From an uncultured Bacteroidota bacterium (GTDB lineage: Bacteria > Bacteroidota > Bacteroidia > Flavobacteriales > Flavobacteriaceae), in NCBI GenBank assembly GCA_902619855.1, contig CACNGE010000001.1:1-64000 (forward strand): a stretch of 64,000 bases of DNA, read 5' to 3'. Position 1 is the stretch's first letter, and every line of letters starts with the position of its first letter. Shown piece after piece: positions 16,839-27,745 of the stretch. Position numbers and translations under genes: made by a program. Under the pieces are notes generated by a model. That model did no database searches and had not been told where the DNA came from. It worked only from the letters and a program-made list of their open reading frames with translations.

Positions 16839-19553
16839 GTGCGCATTTTTATTTTGTTTTTTCTCTCGTTGAGCGTTGGTTTTGCTCAAAATAATGTTTC
16901 TGGGTTGATTGTAAATCAAGATGGTAAGCCCGTTCAAAATGCACTTGTGCAAGCCCCAGAACTCGCTTTGCAAACCCAATCCGACGAAAACGGAAGTTTT
17001 GTATTGGATATTTCTTCTTCTGCTTTACTCACTGTTTCAGCAGATTCTTATCAAACTTATGTTGCTGAGGTATTCCCTGGAGACGTGATCACGATTAATC
17101 TACTTTATGAAGAGGTTGATGGTCTAGATCAATTTTCTGAATCGATGAGTATGATTACCCTAAGCGACGACGAACTGAGTGAAGATGACCAAGCAGCCGA
17201 CAATATTTCTGGCTTGCTGCAATCTTCTCGCGATGTGTTTTTGCGAACAGCTGCCTATGAATTGAGTTCATCTTTTTTTAGAGTCAGAGGTCTTGATTCC
17301 GATTTAGGTTCTGTTCGTATGAATGGTATCCCGATGAATAAGTTTTATAACGGTCGCCCACAATGGAGCAATTGGGGTGGACTCAACGACCTAATGCGCA
17401 ACCAAGAGTTTAATGCTGGACTCCAAACGTCTGATTATGGATTTGGGGGACTGATTGGCTCAACCAACATCAATACTAAAGCCTCTTCATATCGCAGTGG
17501 TGGACGTGTGACCTATTCTTCATCCAACCGATCCTATGCCAATCGTGTGTTGGTAAGTTATGCAAGTGGTCTCAACACCAAAGGATGGGCTTATGCTTTG
17601 GCAGTGTCCAATCGCTGGGGAGAGTCGGGCTTTAATGATGGGACTTTCTACGACGCCCAATCCTTTATGTTGTCGGTTGAAAAGGTGCTCGAAAAACAAA
17701 GTTTAAATCTTACGTTGATTGCAACTCCCAATCGTAGAGGAAAGTCCTCACCTAACACCCAAGAAGTATATGACCTGATGGGTACGAAGTACAATGAGTA
17801 TTGGGGCAATCAAAGTGGGGAGCAGCGAAACTCACGAGTCAAAAGACTTAATGAGCCAATAGTAATGCTAAACCATGAAATCCAGTTGTCTCCTACATCC
17901 ACATTACAATCGAGTGTTGCCTACCAATTTGGGGAGTTAGGAAACAGCCGATTTGATTATCCAGGGGGTGCAAATCCAAGCCCAACCTATTATCAAAAAT
18001 TACCGAGTTATTTTCTTGCTGACGCTGATGGACCTGATTATGCTGGTGCCTTCCTAGCACAAGAGCGATTGTTGACTGATGGTCAGATTGATTGGAATCG
18101 TATATATGATGCCAATCTCACTGCTGCCGCTAGCGATTTGCCAGCTGCATATGTATTGTATGAGGATCGATCAGATGATACGCAACTCACTCTCAACACT
18201 TCTCTCAAATCCTTTTTATCCGACAAAGTGAGTGTTGTATTTGCCTTGACTCATCAAGACTTGCAATCGGAAAATTTTGCTGAAATCCAAGATATGATGG
18301 GAGCCTCACGCTATCTAAACCGCGATTCTTTTGATGGGTATGCTTACAATCTTGAAGACCCAGACGGCATTGCTGGGGTAGGAGATCGATTTAAGTACAA
18401 TTATATTTTTGATGTTCAGCAGACAGAGGCTTTTTTAAAAACCCAATTTTCATTAAATCGATTTGACGGTTTTGCAGCAGGATCATTCAAAAGCACCTCT
18501 TACCAACGCGAAGGTCTTTATCGCCATGGGGCCTATACCGATAATTCATTTGGTAAAGGAAAAAAACTCATCTTTGACGCTCTAAGCGGAAAAGCTGGAT
18601 TGACATATAAGCTCAGTGGAATTCATTTGTTTGATGTCAATGCAGCATGGATGCAGCGCGCACCACACCTGCGAAACACCTATGCCAACTCCAGAGAAAA
18701 TCACTATGTCGTAGGCGAATTGGCGGGGCGTGAACTTGAGCTTGAAGAACTCACCGCTTTTGATGTGAGTTACATATTACGAGCACCAAAACTGACTGCG
18801 CGCCTCACAGCCTATCACACAGTAATTACCAATGCCAGCGAAATCTCTTTCTTTTTTGCTGAAGGAATTGGAGGAGACACCTCTTCTTTTGTACAAGAGA
18901 TTTCACAAAATATCGACAAGGAGTTTCAGGGTGTTGAGTTTGGATTTGAAGCCAATGTTCTCCCAGCACTTACGCTCAAAGGAGCTGCTTCGGTTGGGCG
19001 TCATCTCTATTCCAACGACCCTAGTGTTTACTTGACCTCCGATGACTTTGGGTATTTGGATTTTGGCACTGCAAAAATGAAAAACTTACGGATTGCCAAT
19101 GGACCCCAAGAAGCATATTCAGTCGGATTTGAATACAGAGAGAACTATTGGTGGTTTGGTTTCACGACCAACTTCTTCAATCACACTTATGTCGATGCCA
19201 GCCCAATTAATCGTACCCAAAACTTTTTATTGGACAGCGACGGATTGCCTTTTAATGACTATGATCCAGAGTTGGCAAGAAAATTATTACAGCAAGAGGA
19301 GTTTGGCGAATATATGGTATCCAACGTTGTGCTTGGGAAATCCTGGCGGATCAATCGAAACTTTTTGGGCTTTTTCTTGAGCGTCAACAACCTATTTAAC
19401 GAGGCATTTAAGACTGGTGGATTTGAGCAGTCTAGGAATGCAAATTTCAGAGAACTCCGGCAAGAGTTATCTTCGCCAAAACGGCAGTTTGGACCAAAGT
19501 ACTGGTACGGACGTGGAACGAATTATTTTTTGAATGTATATGTACGATTTTAA
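16839..19553 (+). CDS. TonB-dependent receptor with N-terminal carboxypeptidase-regulatory-like domain
   Basis: VSGLIVNQDGKPVQNALVQAPE..., plug FRVRGLDSDLGSVRMNGIPMN, C-terminal FLNVYVRF. GTG start. Confidence 0.9.
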   Translation: MRIFILFFLSLSVGFAQNNVSGLIVNQDGKPVQNALVQAPELALQTQSDENGSFVLDISSSALLTVSADSYQTYVAEVFPGDVITINLLYEEVDGLDQFSESMSMITLSDDELSEDDQAADNISGLLQSSRDVFLRTAAYELSSSFFRVRGLDSDLGSVRMNGIPMNKFYNGRPQWSNWGGLNDLMRNQEFNAGLQTSDYGFGGLIGSTNINTKASSYRSGGRVTYSSSNRSYANRVLVSYASGLNTKGWAYALAVSNRWGESGFNDGTFYDAQSFMLSVEKVLEKQSLNLTLIATPNRRGKSSPNTQEVYDLMGTKYNEYWGNQSGEQRNSRVKRLNEPIVMLNHEIQLSPTSTLQSSVAYQFGELGNSRFDYPGGANPSPTYYQKLPSYFLADADGPDYAGAFLAQERLLTDGQIDWNRIYDANLTAAASDLPAAYVLYEDRSDDTQLTLNTSLKSFLSDKVSVVFALTHQDLQSENFAEIQDMMGASRYLNRDSFDGYAYNLEDPDGIAGVGDRFKYNYIFDVQQTEAFLKTQFSLNRFDGFAAGSFKSTSYQREGLYRHGAYTDNSFGKGKKLIFDALSGKAGLTYKLSGIHLFDVNAAWMQRAPHLRNTYANSRENHYVVGELAGRELELEELTAFDVSYILRAPKLTARLTAYHTVITNASEISFFFAEGIGGDTSSFVQEISQNIDKEFQGVEFGFEANVLPALTLKGAASVGRHLYSNDPSVYLTSDDFGYLDFGTAKMKNLRIANGPQEAYSVGFEYRENYWWFGFTTNFFNHTYVDASPINRTQNFLLDSDGLPFNDYDPELARKLLQQEEFGEYMVSNVVLGKSWRINRNFLGFFLSVNNLFNEAFKTGGFEQSRNANFRELRQELSSPKRQFGPKYWYGRGTNYFLNVYVRF

Positions 19554-19560
19554 AGAAAGT

Positions 19561-20931
19561 ATGATGAAGTTTTTTAGCAGATTTACCAATTTGATAATAG
19601 CAGCTGTGCTCGTTGTTTCCTGTCAACAGGAAGATGTTTTTGACATACCTTATAGTCTTGGCGCAGAGGAAAACCAAATGCTAACCACGCTTTTGTCTGA
19701 TGTTGAAAGCGGGACAATGTCGATGATTTCGATAACTCAATTGAAAGACCTTCGTGTTTCTGGGGAGGCTGTCGAGATTACGTCTGACTTGGTTATGAAG
19801 GGCTATGTGACATCCTCCGATTCCACAGGCAATTTTTATAAGGAAATCTACGTGCAAGATGATCCCAAATCACCCACAGACGCTATACGTCTGTTGATCA
19901 ATCTTACTGATTCCTATAATATGTTCAACCTTGGACGTGAAATATATATTAACCTCAAGGGCCTATACATTGGGGAGTATCGTACAGGAGATGGAGTTGT
20001 TTCTATTGGCTCGCTTGACGTGGGTGAAGATCGTTTATCTCAGATATCGGAAGCATTGACCAAAAAGCACGTCCTTCGTTCAAACGAAACATCCGATCTT
20101 ACGCCACTTTCAGTACAGTTTTCGCAAATCTCCGATGACCATGTGGGTATGATGGTTGAGGTTTCTCAAGTGAGTGTTGTTGCTGCTCAGGTAGGACTAC
20201 CTTATGTTGATCCGGACGACTCTTTTGATACTCAGCGTACATTGGAAGCTTGTGAGGGCTTTGGTAAATCATCTTTTATTTTAGAAACGAGTGCTTATGC
20301 AAATTTTAAGCAAAATTTACTACCATCTGGCACAGGTACTATTCGAGGGATTGTAAGCAAAACCTATGATGGAGACAGCCTTGTTTTAATGTTAAACTCG
20401 ATAGATGATGTAGACATGACAGGGGAAGAGTGTAGTTTGTATGCGTCTGTTTTTGAAGATGACTTTTCGAGTGGGGATTTTACAAATTGGACGACCTATA
20501 ATGTAACGGGCTCACAACAATGGGAGGTTGTAAGTTTTGGCAATCCTGCTCCCAGTGCAAAGATGTCTGGATACAGTGGTGGTGCTAGAGTGAATGAAGA
20601 TTGGCTTATTTCAAAGGCGATTGACTTAAGTGCGAGCTCTGGAAATGTATTTTTTATATTTGATTCTGTTAAAAGATATAGTGGTGACGACATAAAAGTA
20701 TTCTATGCAACAGACTACGCTGGAGGCAACCCAAACTCAGACGGCACATGGTCACAGTTATCACCAACACTTGATACAAATACTGGTTCGTGGAGTTCAT
20801 GGACAAGCTCAGGAGCTCAAACTTTGGATAATGCTACTGGTGGTAATTTATTCATTGCTTTTAAATACACATCAACCTCATCTACTGCAGCCACTTTTGA
20901 GATAGACAATGTCAAAATTGTTGTTGAATAA
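19561..20931 (+). CDS. DUF5689-like lipoprotein with choice-of-anchor J-like C-terminal domain
   Basis: Lipobox VLVVSCQQ; ISITQLKDLRVSGEAVEITSDLVMKGYVTSSDSTGNFYKEIYVQD; FEDDFSSGDFTNWTTYNVTGSQQW. Confidence 0.75.
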   Translation: MMKFFSRFTNLIIAAVLVVSCQQEDVFDIPYSLGAEENQMLTTLLSDVESGTMSMISITQLKDLRVSGEAVEITSDLVMKGYVTSSDSTGNFYKEIYVQDDPKSPTDAIRLLINLTDSYNMFNLGREIYINLKGLYIGEYRTGDGVVSIGSLDVGEDRLSQISEALTKKHVLRSNETSDLTPLSVQFSQISDDHVGMMVEVSQVSVVAAQVGLPYVDPDDSFDTQRTLEACEGFGKSSFILETSAYANFKQNLLPSGTGTIRGIVSKTYDGDSLVLMLNSIDDVDMTGEECSLYASVFEDDFSSGDFTNWTTYNVTGSQQWEVVSFGNPAPSAKMSGYSGGARVNEDWLISKAIDLSASSGNVFFIFDSVKRYSGDDIKVFYATDYAGGNPNSDGTWSQLSPTLDTNTGSWSSWTSSGAQTLDNATGGNLFIAFKYTSTSSTAATFEIDNVKIVVE

Positions 20932-21982
20932 TTTGAGAAAGGTATCATATTTTATTTTTTGGGGTTGGCTTTTAGCTCCATCTCTTTCAATTGGCCAGAT
21001 TCCCAGTGGCTATTACAACACGGCTGAAAACAAATCTGATCAGGCACTCCGATTGGCCTTGCACAATATTATTGACGATCACATAGATTATCCTTACACA
21101 AGTAGTTTCACTGACACATGGGATATATTAAAAGTTTCAGATGCTGACCCCAACAATGCAAATAATGTCATTTTGATCTACACTGGAGAGTCTGTAAATG
21201 GACCAGAGGAATATGATGGTTGGAATCGAGAACATGTTTGGGCAAAGTCAAGAGGGGATTTCGGCACCTCACGTCCGATGGGTACAGATGTGCACAACCT
21301 ACGTGCCAGTAACAGCAATGTTAACTCTACACGCTCGAATTATAGTTTTGATAATTGCACTTATAACAGCTGTAATCAGATTTATGGAAATTTGTACAGT
21401 AGCTCTGCACTTGTTTTCGAACCTCGTGATGAGGACAAGGGTGATGTTGCGCGTATTATTTTTTATATGGTTGTACGATATGAAGGAGAAAATGAGGAAG
21501 AAGATTTAGAAATGACTGAAAGTATTCTTTCTACATCAAGTAAATCACCTCGTCACGGCGTTCGCTCAACTCTTTTGGAGTGGCACGAATTAGACCCAGT
21601 TGATGATTTTGAGCTTAACCGAAACGATGTGATTTACAGTTACCAAGGCAATCGAAATCCCTTTATTGATCACCCAGAGTTAGTTGATTTTTTGTGGGGA
21701 GATGAGCAACAAACGCCTTGGAACAGTTCGCTCTCAAACCCTACAGAACTAGTAGATCGTGAATTGTTTGTTCCCAACCCAATCCAAACGAGCTATATCG
21801 ATATCAGTCCAAACCTTAATCCAAACTTCATACAGATTTATAATGCTCAAGGTAAACGAATAAATCAATCGCCAGGTACATTTAAACGACTCAAAATGCC
21901 CATAGCCTCAGGTATTTACTTTTTACGCTTTGTTTTTGATCAAACAATAGTGAACAAGCGAATTGTGGTCAAAGCGCCTTAA
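20909..21982 (+). CDS. Secreted endonuclease I family nuclease
   Basis: GYYNTAENKSDQALRLALHNII, WNREHVWAKSRGDFG, DVHNLRASNSNVNSTRSN; C-terminal T9SS-like segment. Confidence 0.9.
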   Translation: MSKLLLNNLRKVSYFIFWGWLLAPSLSIGQIPSGYYNTAENKSDQALRLALHNIIDDHIDYPYTSSFTDTWDILKVSDADPNNANNVILIYTGESVNGPEEYDGWNREHVWAKSRGDFGTSRPMGTDVHNLRASNSNVNSTRSNYSFDNCTYNSCNQIYGNLYSSSALVFEPRDEDKGDVARIIFYMVVRYEGENEEEDLEMTESILSTSSKSPRHGVRSTLLEWHELDPVDDFELNRNDVIYSYQGNRNPFIDHPELVDFLWGDEQQTPWNSSLSNPTELVDRELFVPNPIQTSYIDISPNLNPNFIQIYNAQGKRINQSPGTFKRLKMPIASGIYFLRFVFDQTIVNKRIVVKAP

Positions 21983-22400
21983 GCACATGGGTAACAATCC
22001 CCCAAATCATAAGCTCGTTTTCTTCTGTGACTAGTATGGGTTTATAGCGTTTGTTTTCGGCCATGAGCCATATACAGTCCTTTTCGACTTTGAGTCGCTT
22101 GACTGTAAAATCACCATCGATTAGGCAGACTGCAATTTTTCCATCCTGGGGCTCCAAACTGCGATCAATGACCAGCAAGTCTCCGTCGTCCAAGCCTGCT
22201 CCGATCATTGACTGCCCAGCAACACGTGCGTAAAATGTGGCAGCTTCGTTTTTGACAGCTACCTTGTCTAAGCTAATGCGTGTTTCTTTAAAATCATCGG
22301 CTGGCGACGGAAACCCCGCCGATACGCCTTCTCCTGCTAGCCACACCCCTTGTCCCGAAGTATCGGGAGTGAAGAACTGTAGTCCTCCTTCTTTCTTCAA
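21969..22400 (-). CDS. umuD: UmuD-like / LexA-like autoproteolytic DNA polymerase V subunit
   Basis: SAGFPSPADDF cleavage region, GQSMIGAG Ser motif, DFTVKRLK Lys motif. TTG start with an AGAGGA-like sequence upstream. Confidence 0.9.
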   Translation of the reverse strand: MKKEGGLQFFTPDTSGQGVWLAGEGVSAGFPSPADDFKETRISLDKVAVKNEAATFYARVAGQSMIGAGLDDGDLLVIDRSLEPQDGKIAVCLIDGDFTVKRLKVEKDCIWLMAENKRYKPILVTEENELMIWGIVTHVLKAL

Positions 22401-22418
22401 ACCTATTCCTCTTTATGT

Positions 22419-23711
22419 TCAGCGCACACGAATCACGTCACGTACATCGGTTGTGTAGCGTGGTGACAAATGTGCTTGCCTCATCTTATAGGTTCTGTTC
22501 AAGTCTTGATTTGCAATTTTTATTTTATGTGGGCCAAAACGTTTGTGTAGGTAATCGATGCGTTGCATCAAGGCTTGGTGCTTTGGATTTTCATAAGTAA
22601 ACAAGGTCATTTGATAGGCATCCTCTGGTACAATACCTGTAACCATTACCCCAGCTTTTTTATATGATATACCAGATTTATAGATCAAATCTAGGCCTTG
22701 GAGCGCTGTTTTGCTCAGGGTCAAACTCGAGTTGGTGGCAAAGGGCAAATGAATCATTGTGCTGTTGCGATACTGTGGCATGTTGGGCATAAAGGGATTA
22801 CTGCGCACAAACACAACCAGCGCATGGCATCTACTGTTTTGCTTGCGCAGCTTTTCGGCACACAGACTCGCAAAGGTCGAAACACGCTCGCGCAGTTCTT
22901 GAAAGTCATCGATGAGCGATTCAAAGCTACGTGTAGTGGCAATGGCTTTTTTGGGTGCCGCAACCATTTCTAGTGGAATGGAAGATTTCCCGAGCAGGTC
23001 GTGTTTGAGACGAAGCCCAACGACACTCATTTCTTTTCGCACCCAAATATCGGAGAGTTGAGTGAAGTCATAAGCAGTATGTACGTTACGCAACACCAAT
23101 CGTTTGTTGTGGCGATACCCAATGCCCCATACGTCGCCAATGGCAAGCCATTTCAATGCTTTGATGCGCTTTTCTTCAGAATCGATCACATAGACTCCGT
23201 TGGTTCGATCTGCAAATTTTTTAGCCACTCGATTCGCAACCTTTGCCAAAGCTTTACTCGGACCAAGTCCAATACTGACAGGCATTCCCGTCCACTTGCG
23301 AACTCGCTTTTGTATTTGCTGTGCGTAGGCTTCTAAATCGTAATGTTCAAACCCTTCAAACTGTAAAAAGGCCTCATCAATACTATACACTTCCACCAGA
23401 GGGGTAAACTGTTTGAGCACGTCCATCACACGCCGACTCATATCTCCGTACAATGGATAATTTGACGAAAACACCTTGACGTTGTGCTGGTTGAAAAACG
23501 AATGGTAATGATGTGCAGGCGCACCCATGGGCAAGCCCAAAGCCTTGACTTCATTGCTGCGTGCAATCACACAACCATCATTGTTGGAGAGGATAGCAAT
23601 TGGCTTGCCCTCCAACGATGGTTGAAAAACTCGCTCACAAGAAGCGTAAAAGTTGTTACAATCGACAAGTGCAAACACATTCAAAAATACACTTTTTAAA
23701 CATGATTTCAT
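22419..23711 (-). CDS. umuC: UmuC-like Y-family DNA polymerase
   Basis: FALVDCNNFYASCERVFQPSLEGKPIAILSNNDGCVIARS, YSIDEAFL, GLGPSKALAKVANRVAKK. Start may be the internal GTG at 23678. Confidence 0.95.
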   Translation of the reverse strand: MKSCLKSVFLNVFALVDCNNFYASCERVFQPSLEGKPIAILSNNDGCVIARSNEVKALGLPMGAPAHHYHSFFNQHNVKVFSSNYPLYGDMSRRVMDVLKQFTPLVEVYSIDEAFLQFEGFEHYDLEAYAQQIQKRVRKWTGMPVSIGLGPSKALAKVANRVAKKFADRTNGVYVIDSEEKRIKALKWLAIGDVWGIGYRHNKRLVLRNVHTAYDFTQLSDIWVRKEMSVVGLRLKHDLLGKSSIPLEMVAAPKKAIATTRSFESLIDDFQELRERVSTFASLCAEKLRKQNSRCHALVVFVRSNPFMPNMPQYRNSTMIHLPFATNSSLTLSKTALQGLDLIYKSGISYKKAGVMVTGIVPEDAYQMTLFTYENPKHQALMQRIDYLHKRFGPHKIKIANQDLNRTYKMRQAHLSPRYTTDVRDVIRVR

Positions 23712-23792
23712 CTATTTTTTCTTAACAACTATATGTGCTATCTACTTGAAATAGTGTAGATTTGTATAGCAGACAAACAAACTCTTGCCAAG

Positions 23793-26525
23793 ATGGACAA
23801 GTATTCGTTTTTGAATGCTGCGCATACAGCTCATTTTGCAGAAATGTATGACCAGTATTTGATTAACCCAGATAGCGTAGAACCCAGCTGGCGTGCCTTT
23901 TTTCAAGGATTTGATTTTGGCATGGAACAACAAGCGGATCTGGAAATCCCTGATGATGTCCTCAAGGAGTTTCGTGTGGTCAAGCTCATCGACGCTTATC
24001 GGGGAAGTGGTCACTTATTCACCAAAACAAACCCTGTTCGCAAACGTCGCCAGTACAAACCAACGCTAGATATCAAAAACTTTGGACTCGATCAAGAAGA
24101 CTTGACAACTGTTTTTAGCGCAGGAAATATCATCGGGATCGGAGCAGCTACTTTGGCCGATATTATCATTCACCTCGAACGTATCTATTGCGAGTCGATT
24201 GGTATGGAGTATATGTATATTCGCCATCCCGAACGCGTCAATTGGATTCAGAAGTGGATCAATAAAAATGGAAATCACCCAAATTTTAACAAAGAACAAA
24301 AAACACATATTCTCAAAAAACTAAACGAAGCAGTGACGTTCGAGCAGTTCTTACACACAAAATATGTTGGTCAAAAACGCTTCTCTTTGGAGGGTGGAGA
24401 GTCACTGATTCCCGCCATAGATGCACTGATCGAAACTGCTGCCCTGGATGGCGTAGAACAATTTGTGTTTGGGATGGCGCATCGTGGTCGACTAAATACC
24501 CTGACTAATATTTTTGGAAAATCAGCTACTGATATTTTTAGTGAGTTTGATGGAAAAGATTATGAAGAGGAGGTCTTTGATGGGGATGTGAAATATCACC
24601 TTGGTTGGACGTCCAATCGAATGACAGATTCAGGTTTATGGGTCAATCTCAATATCGCACCAAACCCATCTCACTTAGAGGCAGTCAATGCTGTTGTTGA
24701 AGGCATCACCAGAGCCAAACAAGATCGGACTTATGCCGACCAACCTAAAAAGGTAATGCCCATTCTCATTCATGGGGATGCAGCGATTGCCGCTCAAGGG
24801 GTGGTGTACGAAGTTGTGCAAATGGCACAACTTGAAGGCTATAAAACGGGAGGTACAATACATATTGTGGTTAACAACCAAATTGGTTTTACCACCAATT
24901 ATCTCGATGGGCGATCGAGTACTTATTGCACAGATGTTGGCAAAGCAACTCTGTCGCCAGTTTTGCACGTCAATGCAGATGATGTGGAAGCTGTTGTTCA
25001 TGCCATTCACTTTTCGGTGGCCTATAGAAACAGATTTAAAAGAGATGTTTTTATTGATTTATTGGGGTATCGAAAGTATGGGCATAACGAAGGTGACGAG
25101 CCAAGATTTACCCAGCCAAAACTTTACAAGGCCATAGCCAATCATAAAAATCCCAGAGATATTTATGCTGAAAAATTGATTTCGGAACGTGTGATTACTC
25201 ATCATGAACTCGATCAAATGGAAAAGGAGTACAAAGCCAGAATGGAAGAAAAACTGGAGGTGTCTCGTAAAGAAGAAAACACGATCATCACCCCCTTTAT
25301 GCAAGATGAGTGGGAGGGATTTCAGCGAGTTAAAGTTGATGAAATGCTTGAGCCTGTTGACACATCGTGTGATATAAAAACATTGAAAAAAGTGGGAAGT
25401 GCCATCACAAAACTTCCTGAGGATAAATCTTTTATTCGCAAAATTCAACGCTTGACAAGCGAACGACACAAGATGTTTTTTGAAAACAAAGCACTGGACT
25501 GGGCCATGGGGGAGATGCTCGCCTATGGGTCATTGCTTGCCGAGGGTCATGACGTTCGGGTGTCTGGTCAGGACGTGGAGCGAGGAACTTTTTCTCATCG
25601 TCATGCTGTGATCAAAGTAGAGGATTCAGAAGAGGAGTTGATCCTACTCAATTCAATTTCTAAAGACCAAGGTCAGTTTTCGATTTACAACTCACTGTTA
25701 TCCGAATATGGTGTCATGGGCTTTGATTATGGCTATGCTTTGGCAAGACCCAAGTCATTGACGATTTGGGAGGCTCAGTTTGGGGACTTTAGCAATGGTG
25801 CTCAAATAATGATAGACCAATATTTGTCTTCTGCCGAGGACAAATGGAAATTGCAAAATGGCCTGGTGCTTCTACTCCCTCATGGGTATGAAGGGCAAGG
25901 GGCAGAGCATTCTTCTGCTCGTATGGAGCGCTATCTACAGCTTTGTGCAAAAGACAATATGTATGTTGTTGATGTCACAACACCAGCCAATTTATTTCAC
26001 GTGTTGCGAAGACAAGTCAAACCCCGTTTCAGAAAGCCATTAGTGGTGTTTACACCCAAAAGTTTGTTGCGTCATCAAAAAGTGGTTTCTTCAATTGATG
26101 AATTTACATTAGGAGCTTTTCAGCCAGTGATTCGAGAAGATGTCATTCCAATTAAAAACACTAAAACGCTCGTATTTTGTACAGGCAAATTTTATTATGA
26201 CCTTATCGATGAGCGTGAAAAACAAGGTCGTGATGATGTCGCTATCATACGATTGGAACAATTGTTTCCCTTGCCCAAAAAAGAAATTGACAACATATTA
26301 GCAGATTATGGCCATGTTTCCGATGTGGTTTGGGCGCAAGAAGAACCTCGAAATATGGGTGCTTGGAGTCATTTGCTATTACACCTACCAGCAGCCCAGC
26401 AGTTTCGTGTGGCTTCCAGACGATTCTATGGCACACCAGCTGCGGGAAGTGCGACAAGATTCAAGAGACGACACCAACAAGTACTGGACTATGTTTTTGA
26501 TCGTTCTAAAAATAATATGCGTTAA
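23793..26525 (+). CDS. sucA: 2-oxoglutarate dehydrogenase E1 component
   Basis: FLNAAHTAHFAEMYDQYL, KRFSLEGGESLIPAID, GMAHRGRLNTL, HGDAAIAAQGVVYE, LLPHGYEGQGAEHSSARMERYLQLC. Confidence 0.97.
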   Translation: MDKYSFLNAAHTAHFAEMYDQYLINPDSVEPSWRAFFQGFDFGMEQQADLEIPDDVLKEFRVVKLIDAYRGSGHLFTKTNPVRKRRQYKPTLDIKNFGLDQEDLTTVFSAGNIIGIGAATLADIIIHLERIYCESIGMEYMYIRHPERVNWIQKWINKNGNHPNFNKEQKTHILKKLNEAVTFEQFLHTKYVGQKRFSLEGGESLIPAIDALIETAALDGVEQFVFGMAHRGRLNTLTNIFGKSATDIFSEFDGKDYEEEVFDGDVKYHLGWTSNRMTDSGLWVNLNIAPNPSHLEAVNAVVEGITRAKQDRTYADQPKKVMPILIHGDAAIAAQGVVYEVVQMAQLEGYKTGGTIHIVVNNQIGFTTNYLDGRSSTYCTDVGKATLSPVLHVNADDVEAVVHAIHFSVAYRNRFKRDVFIDLLGYRKYGHNEGDEPRFTQPKLYKAIANHKNPRDIYAEKLISERVITHHELDQMEKEYKARMEEKLEVSRKEENTIITPFMQDEWEGFQRVKVDEMLEPVDTSCDIKTLKKVGSAITKLPEDKSFIRKIQRLTSERHKMFFENKALDWAMGEMLAYGSLLAEGHDVRVSGQDVERGTFSHRHAVIKVEDSEEELILLNSISKDQGQFSIYNSLLSEYGVMGFDYGYALARPKSLTIWEAQFGDFSNGAQIMIDQYLSSAEDKWKLQNGLVLLLPHGYEGQGAEHSSARMERYLQLCAKDNMYVVDVTTPANLFHVLRRQVKPRFRKPLVVFTPKSLLRHQKVVSSIDEFTLGAFQPVIREDVIPIKNTKTLVFCTGKFYYDLIDEREKQGRDDVAIIRLEQLFPLPKKEIDNILADYGHVSDVVWAQEEPRNMGAWSHLLLHLPAAQQFRVASRRFYGTPAAGSATRFKRRHQQVLDYVFDRSKNNMR

Positions 26526-26549
26526 CTTTACAAAGACAACAACAGAAAA

Positions 26550-27743
26550 ATGATTCTTGAAATGAAAGTCCCCTCACCAGGGGAATCAATCACCGAAGTT
26601 GAAATTGCGGATTGGCTCGTGCAAGACGGCGACTATGTCGAGAAAGATCAAGCCATTGCTGAGGTCGATTCTGACAAAGCTACATTAGAACTCCCTGCTG
26701 AAGCCAGTGGAACCATAACCTTTCAGGCAGAAGTGGGCGACGCAATAGCTGTTGGAGCAGTGGTTTGTTTGATCGATACTGAAGCAGAAAAACCTGCAGG
26801 TTCTGCGACCACCCACACTGTTGAGAAAAAAGAAACCCCTACAGCCCCAAAAGAGGAGATTGAAAATTATGCTGCTGGAGCGCCTTCGCCAGCTGCCAAA
26901 AAGATCCTTGACGAAAAAGGGATTGACGCTGTTTCAGTACAAGGCACTGGACGCAATGGTAGGATTACCAAAGAAGACGCAATCCAAGCAGTTCCTTCGA
27001 TGGGAACTCCTACAGGAGATCGACCCCTTCAACGTAAAAAAATGTCTTTACTGCGGCGTAAGGTTGCAGAGAGATTGGTTGCTGCCAAAAACGAAACAGC
27101 AATGCTCACGACCTTTAACGAGGCCGATATGTCAGCTATTTTTGATTTGAGAATGAAATATAAAGAAAACTTTAAAGACAAGCATGGGGTAGGCTTGGGC
27201 TTTATGAGCTTTTTCACCAAAGCCGTTGTCCGCGCCTTACAGCAATTTCCAGATGTAAATTCGATGATTGATGGAAACGAACAGATTCTCTTTGACTATT
27301 GCGATATCAGTGTGGCAGTGTCTGGTCCAAAGGGTTTGATGGTTCCAGTGGTGCGCAATGCTGAAAACATTAGCTTTAGCGAGATTGAAAACGAAATCAA
27401 AACATTGGCGATTCGCGCACGCGACGGAAAAATTACTGTTGATGAAATGACAGGTGGAACTTTCACCATATCCAATGGGGGCGTATTTGGGTCTATGTTA
27501 TCCACTCCAATAATCAATCCACCACAGTCAGGTATTTTAGGAATGCACAATATCATACAGCGGCCTGTGGCTGTTGATGGCAAAGTAGAGATTCGTCCGA
27601 TGATGTACCTCGCCTTGTCTTATGACCATCGCATCATTGATGGTAAAGAGTCGGTTGGTTTTTTGGTGGCTGTCAAGGAAGCCCTTGAAGACCCGGTCAA
27701 TCTGCTGATGGATGGAAACGCTAAAAAGGCGTTGGGGATGTAG
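26550..27743 (+). CDS. sucB: Dihydrolipoyl succinyltransferase (2-OGDH E2)
   Basis: Lipoyl domain [17 protein letters not shown]3-binding motif, catalytic [19 protein letters not shown]. Confidence 0.97.
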   Translation: MILEMKVPSPGESITEVEIADWLVQDGDYVEKDQAIAEVDSDKATLELPAEASGTITFQAEVGDAIAVGAVVCLIDTEAEKPAGSATTHTVEKKETPTAPKEEIENYAAGAPSPAAKKILDEKGIDAVSVQGTGRNGRITKEDAIQAVPSMGTPTGDRPLQRKKMSLLRRKVAERLVAAKNETAMLTTFNEADMSAIFDLRMKYKENFKDKHGVGLGFMSFFTKAVVRALQQFPDVNSMIDGNEQILFDYCDISVAVSGPKGLMVPVVRNAENISFSEIENEIKTLAIRARDGKITVDEMTGGTFTISNGGVFGSMLSTPIINPPQSGILGMHNIIQRPVAVDGKVEIRPMMYLALSYDHRIIDGKESVGFLVAVKEALEDPVNLLMDGNAKKALGM

Positions 27744-27745
27744 TC

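Noticed and set aside
25059-25469. 136-aa minus-strand ORF inside sucA, and similar shadow ORFs in sucA
   Set aside because: Antisense to conserved coding sequence; no recognisable domain.
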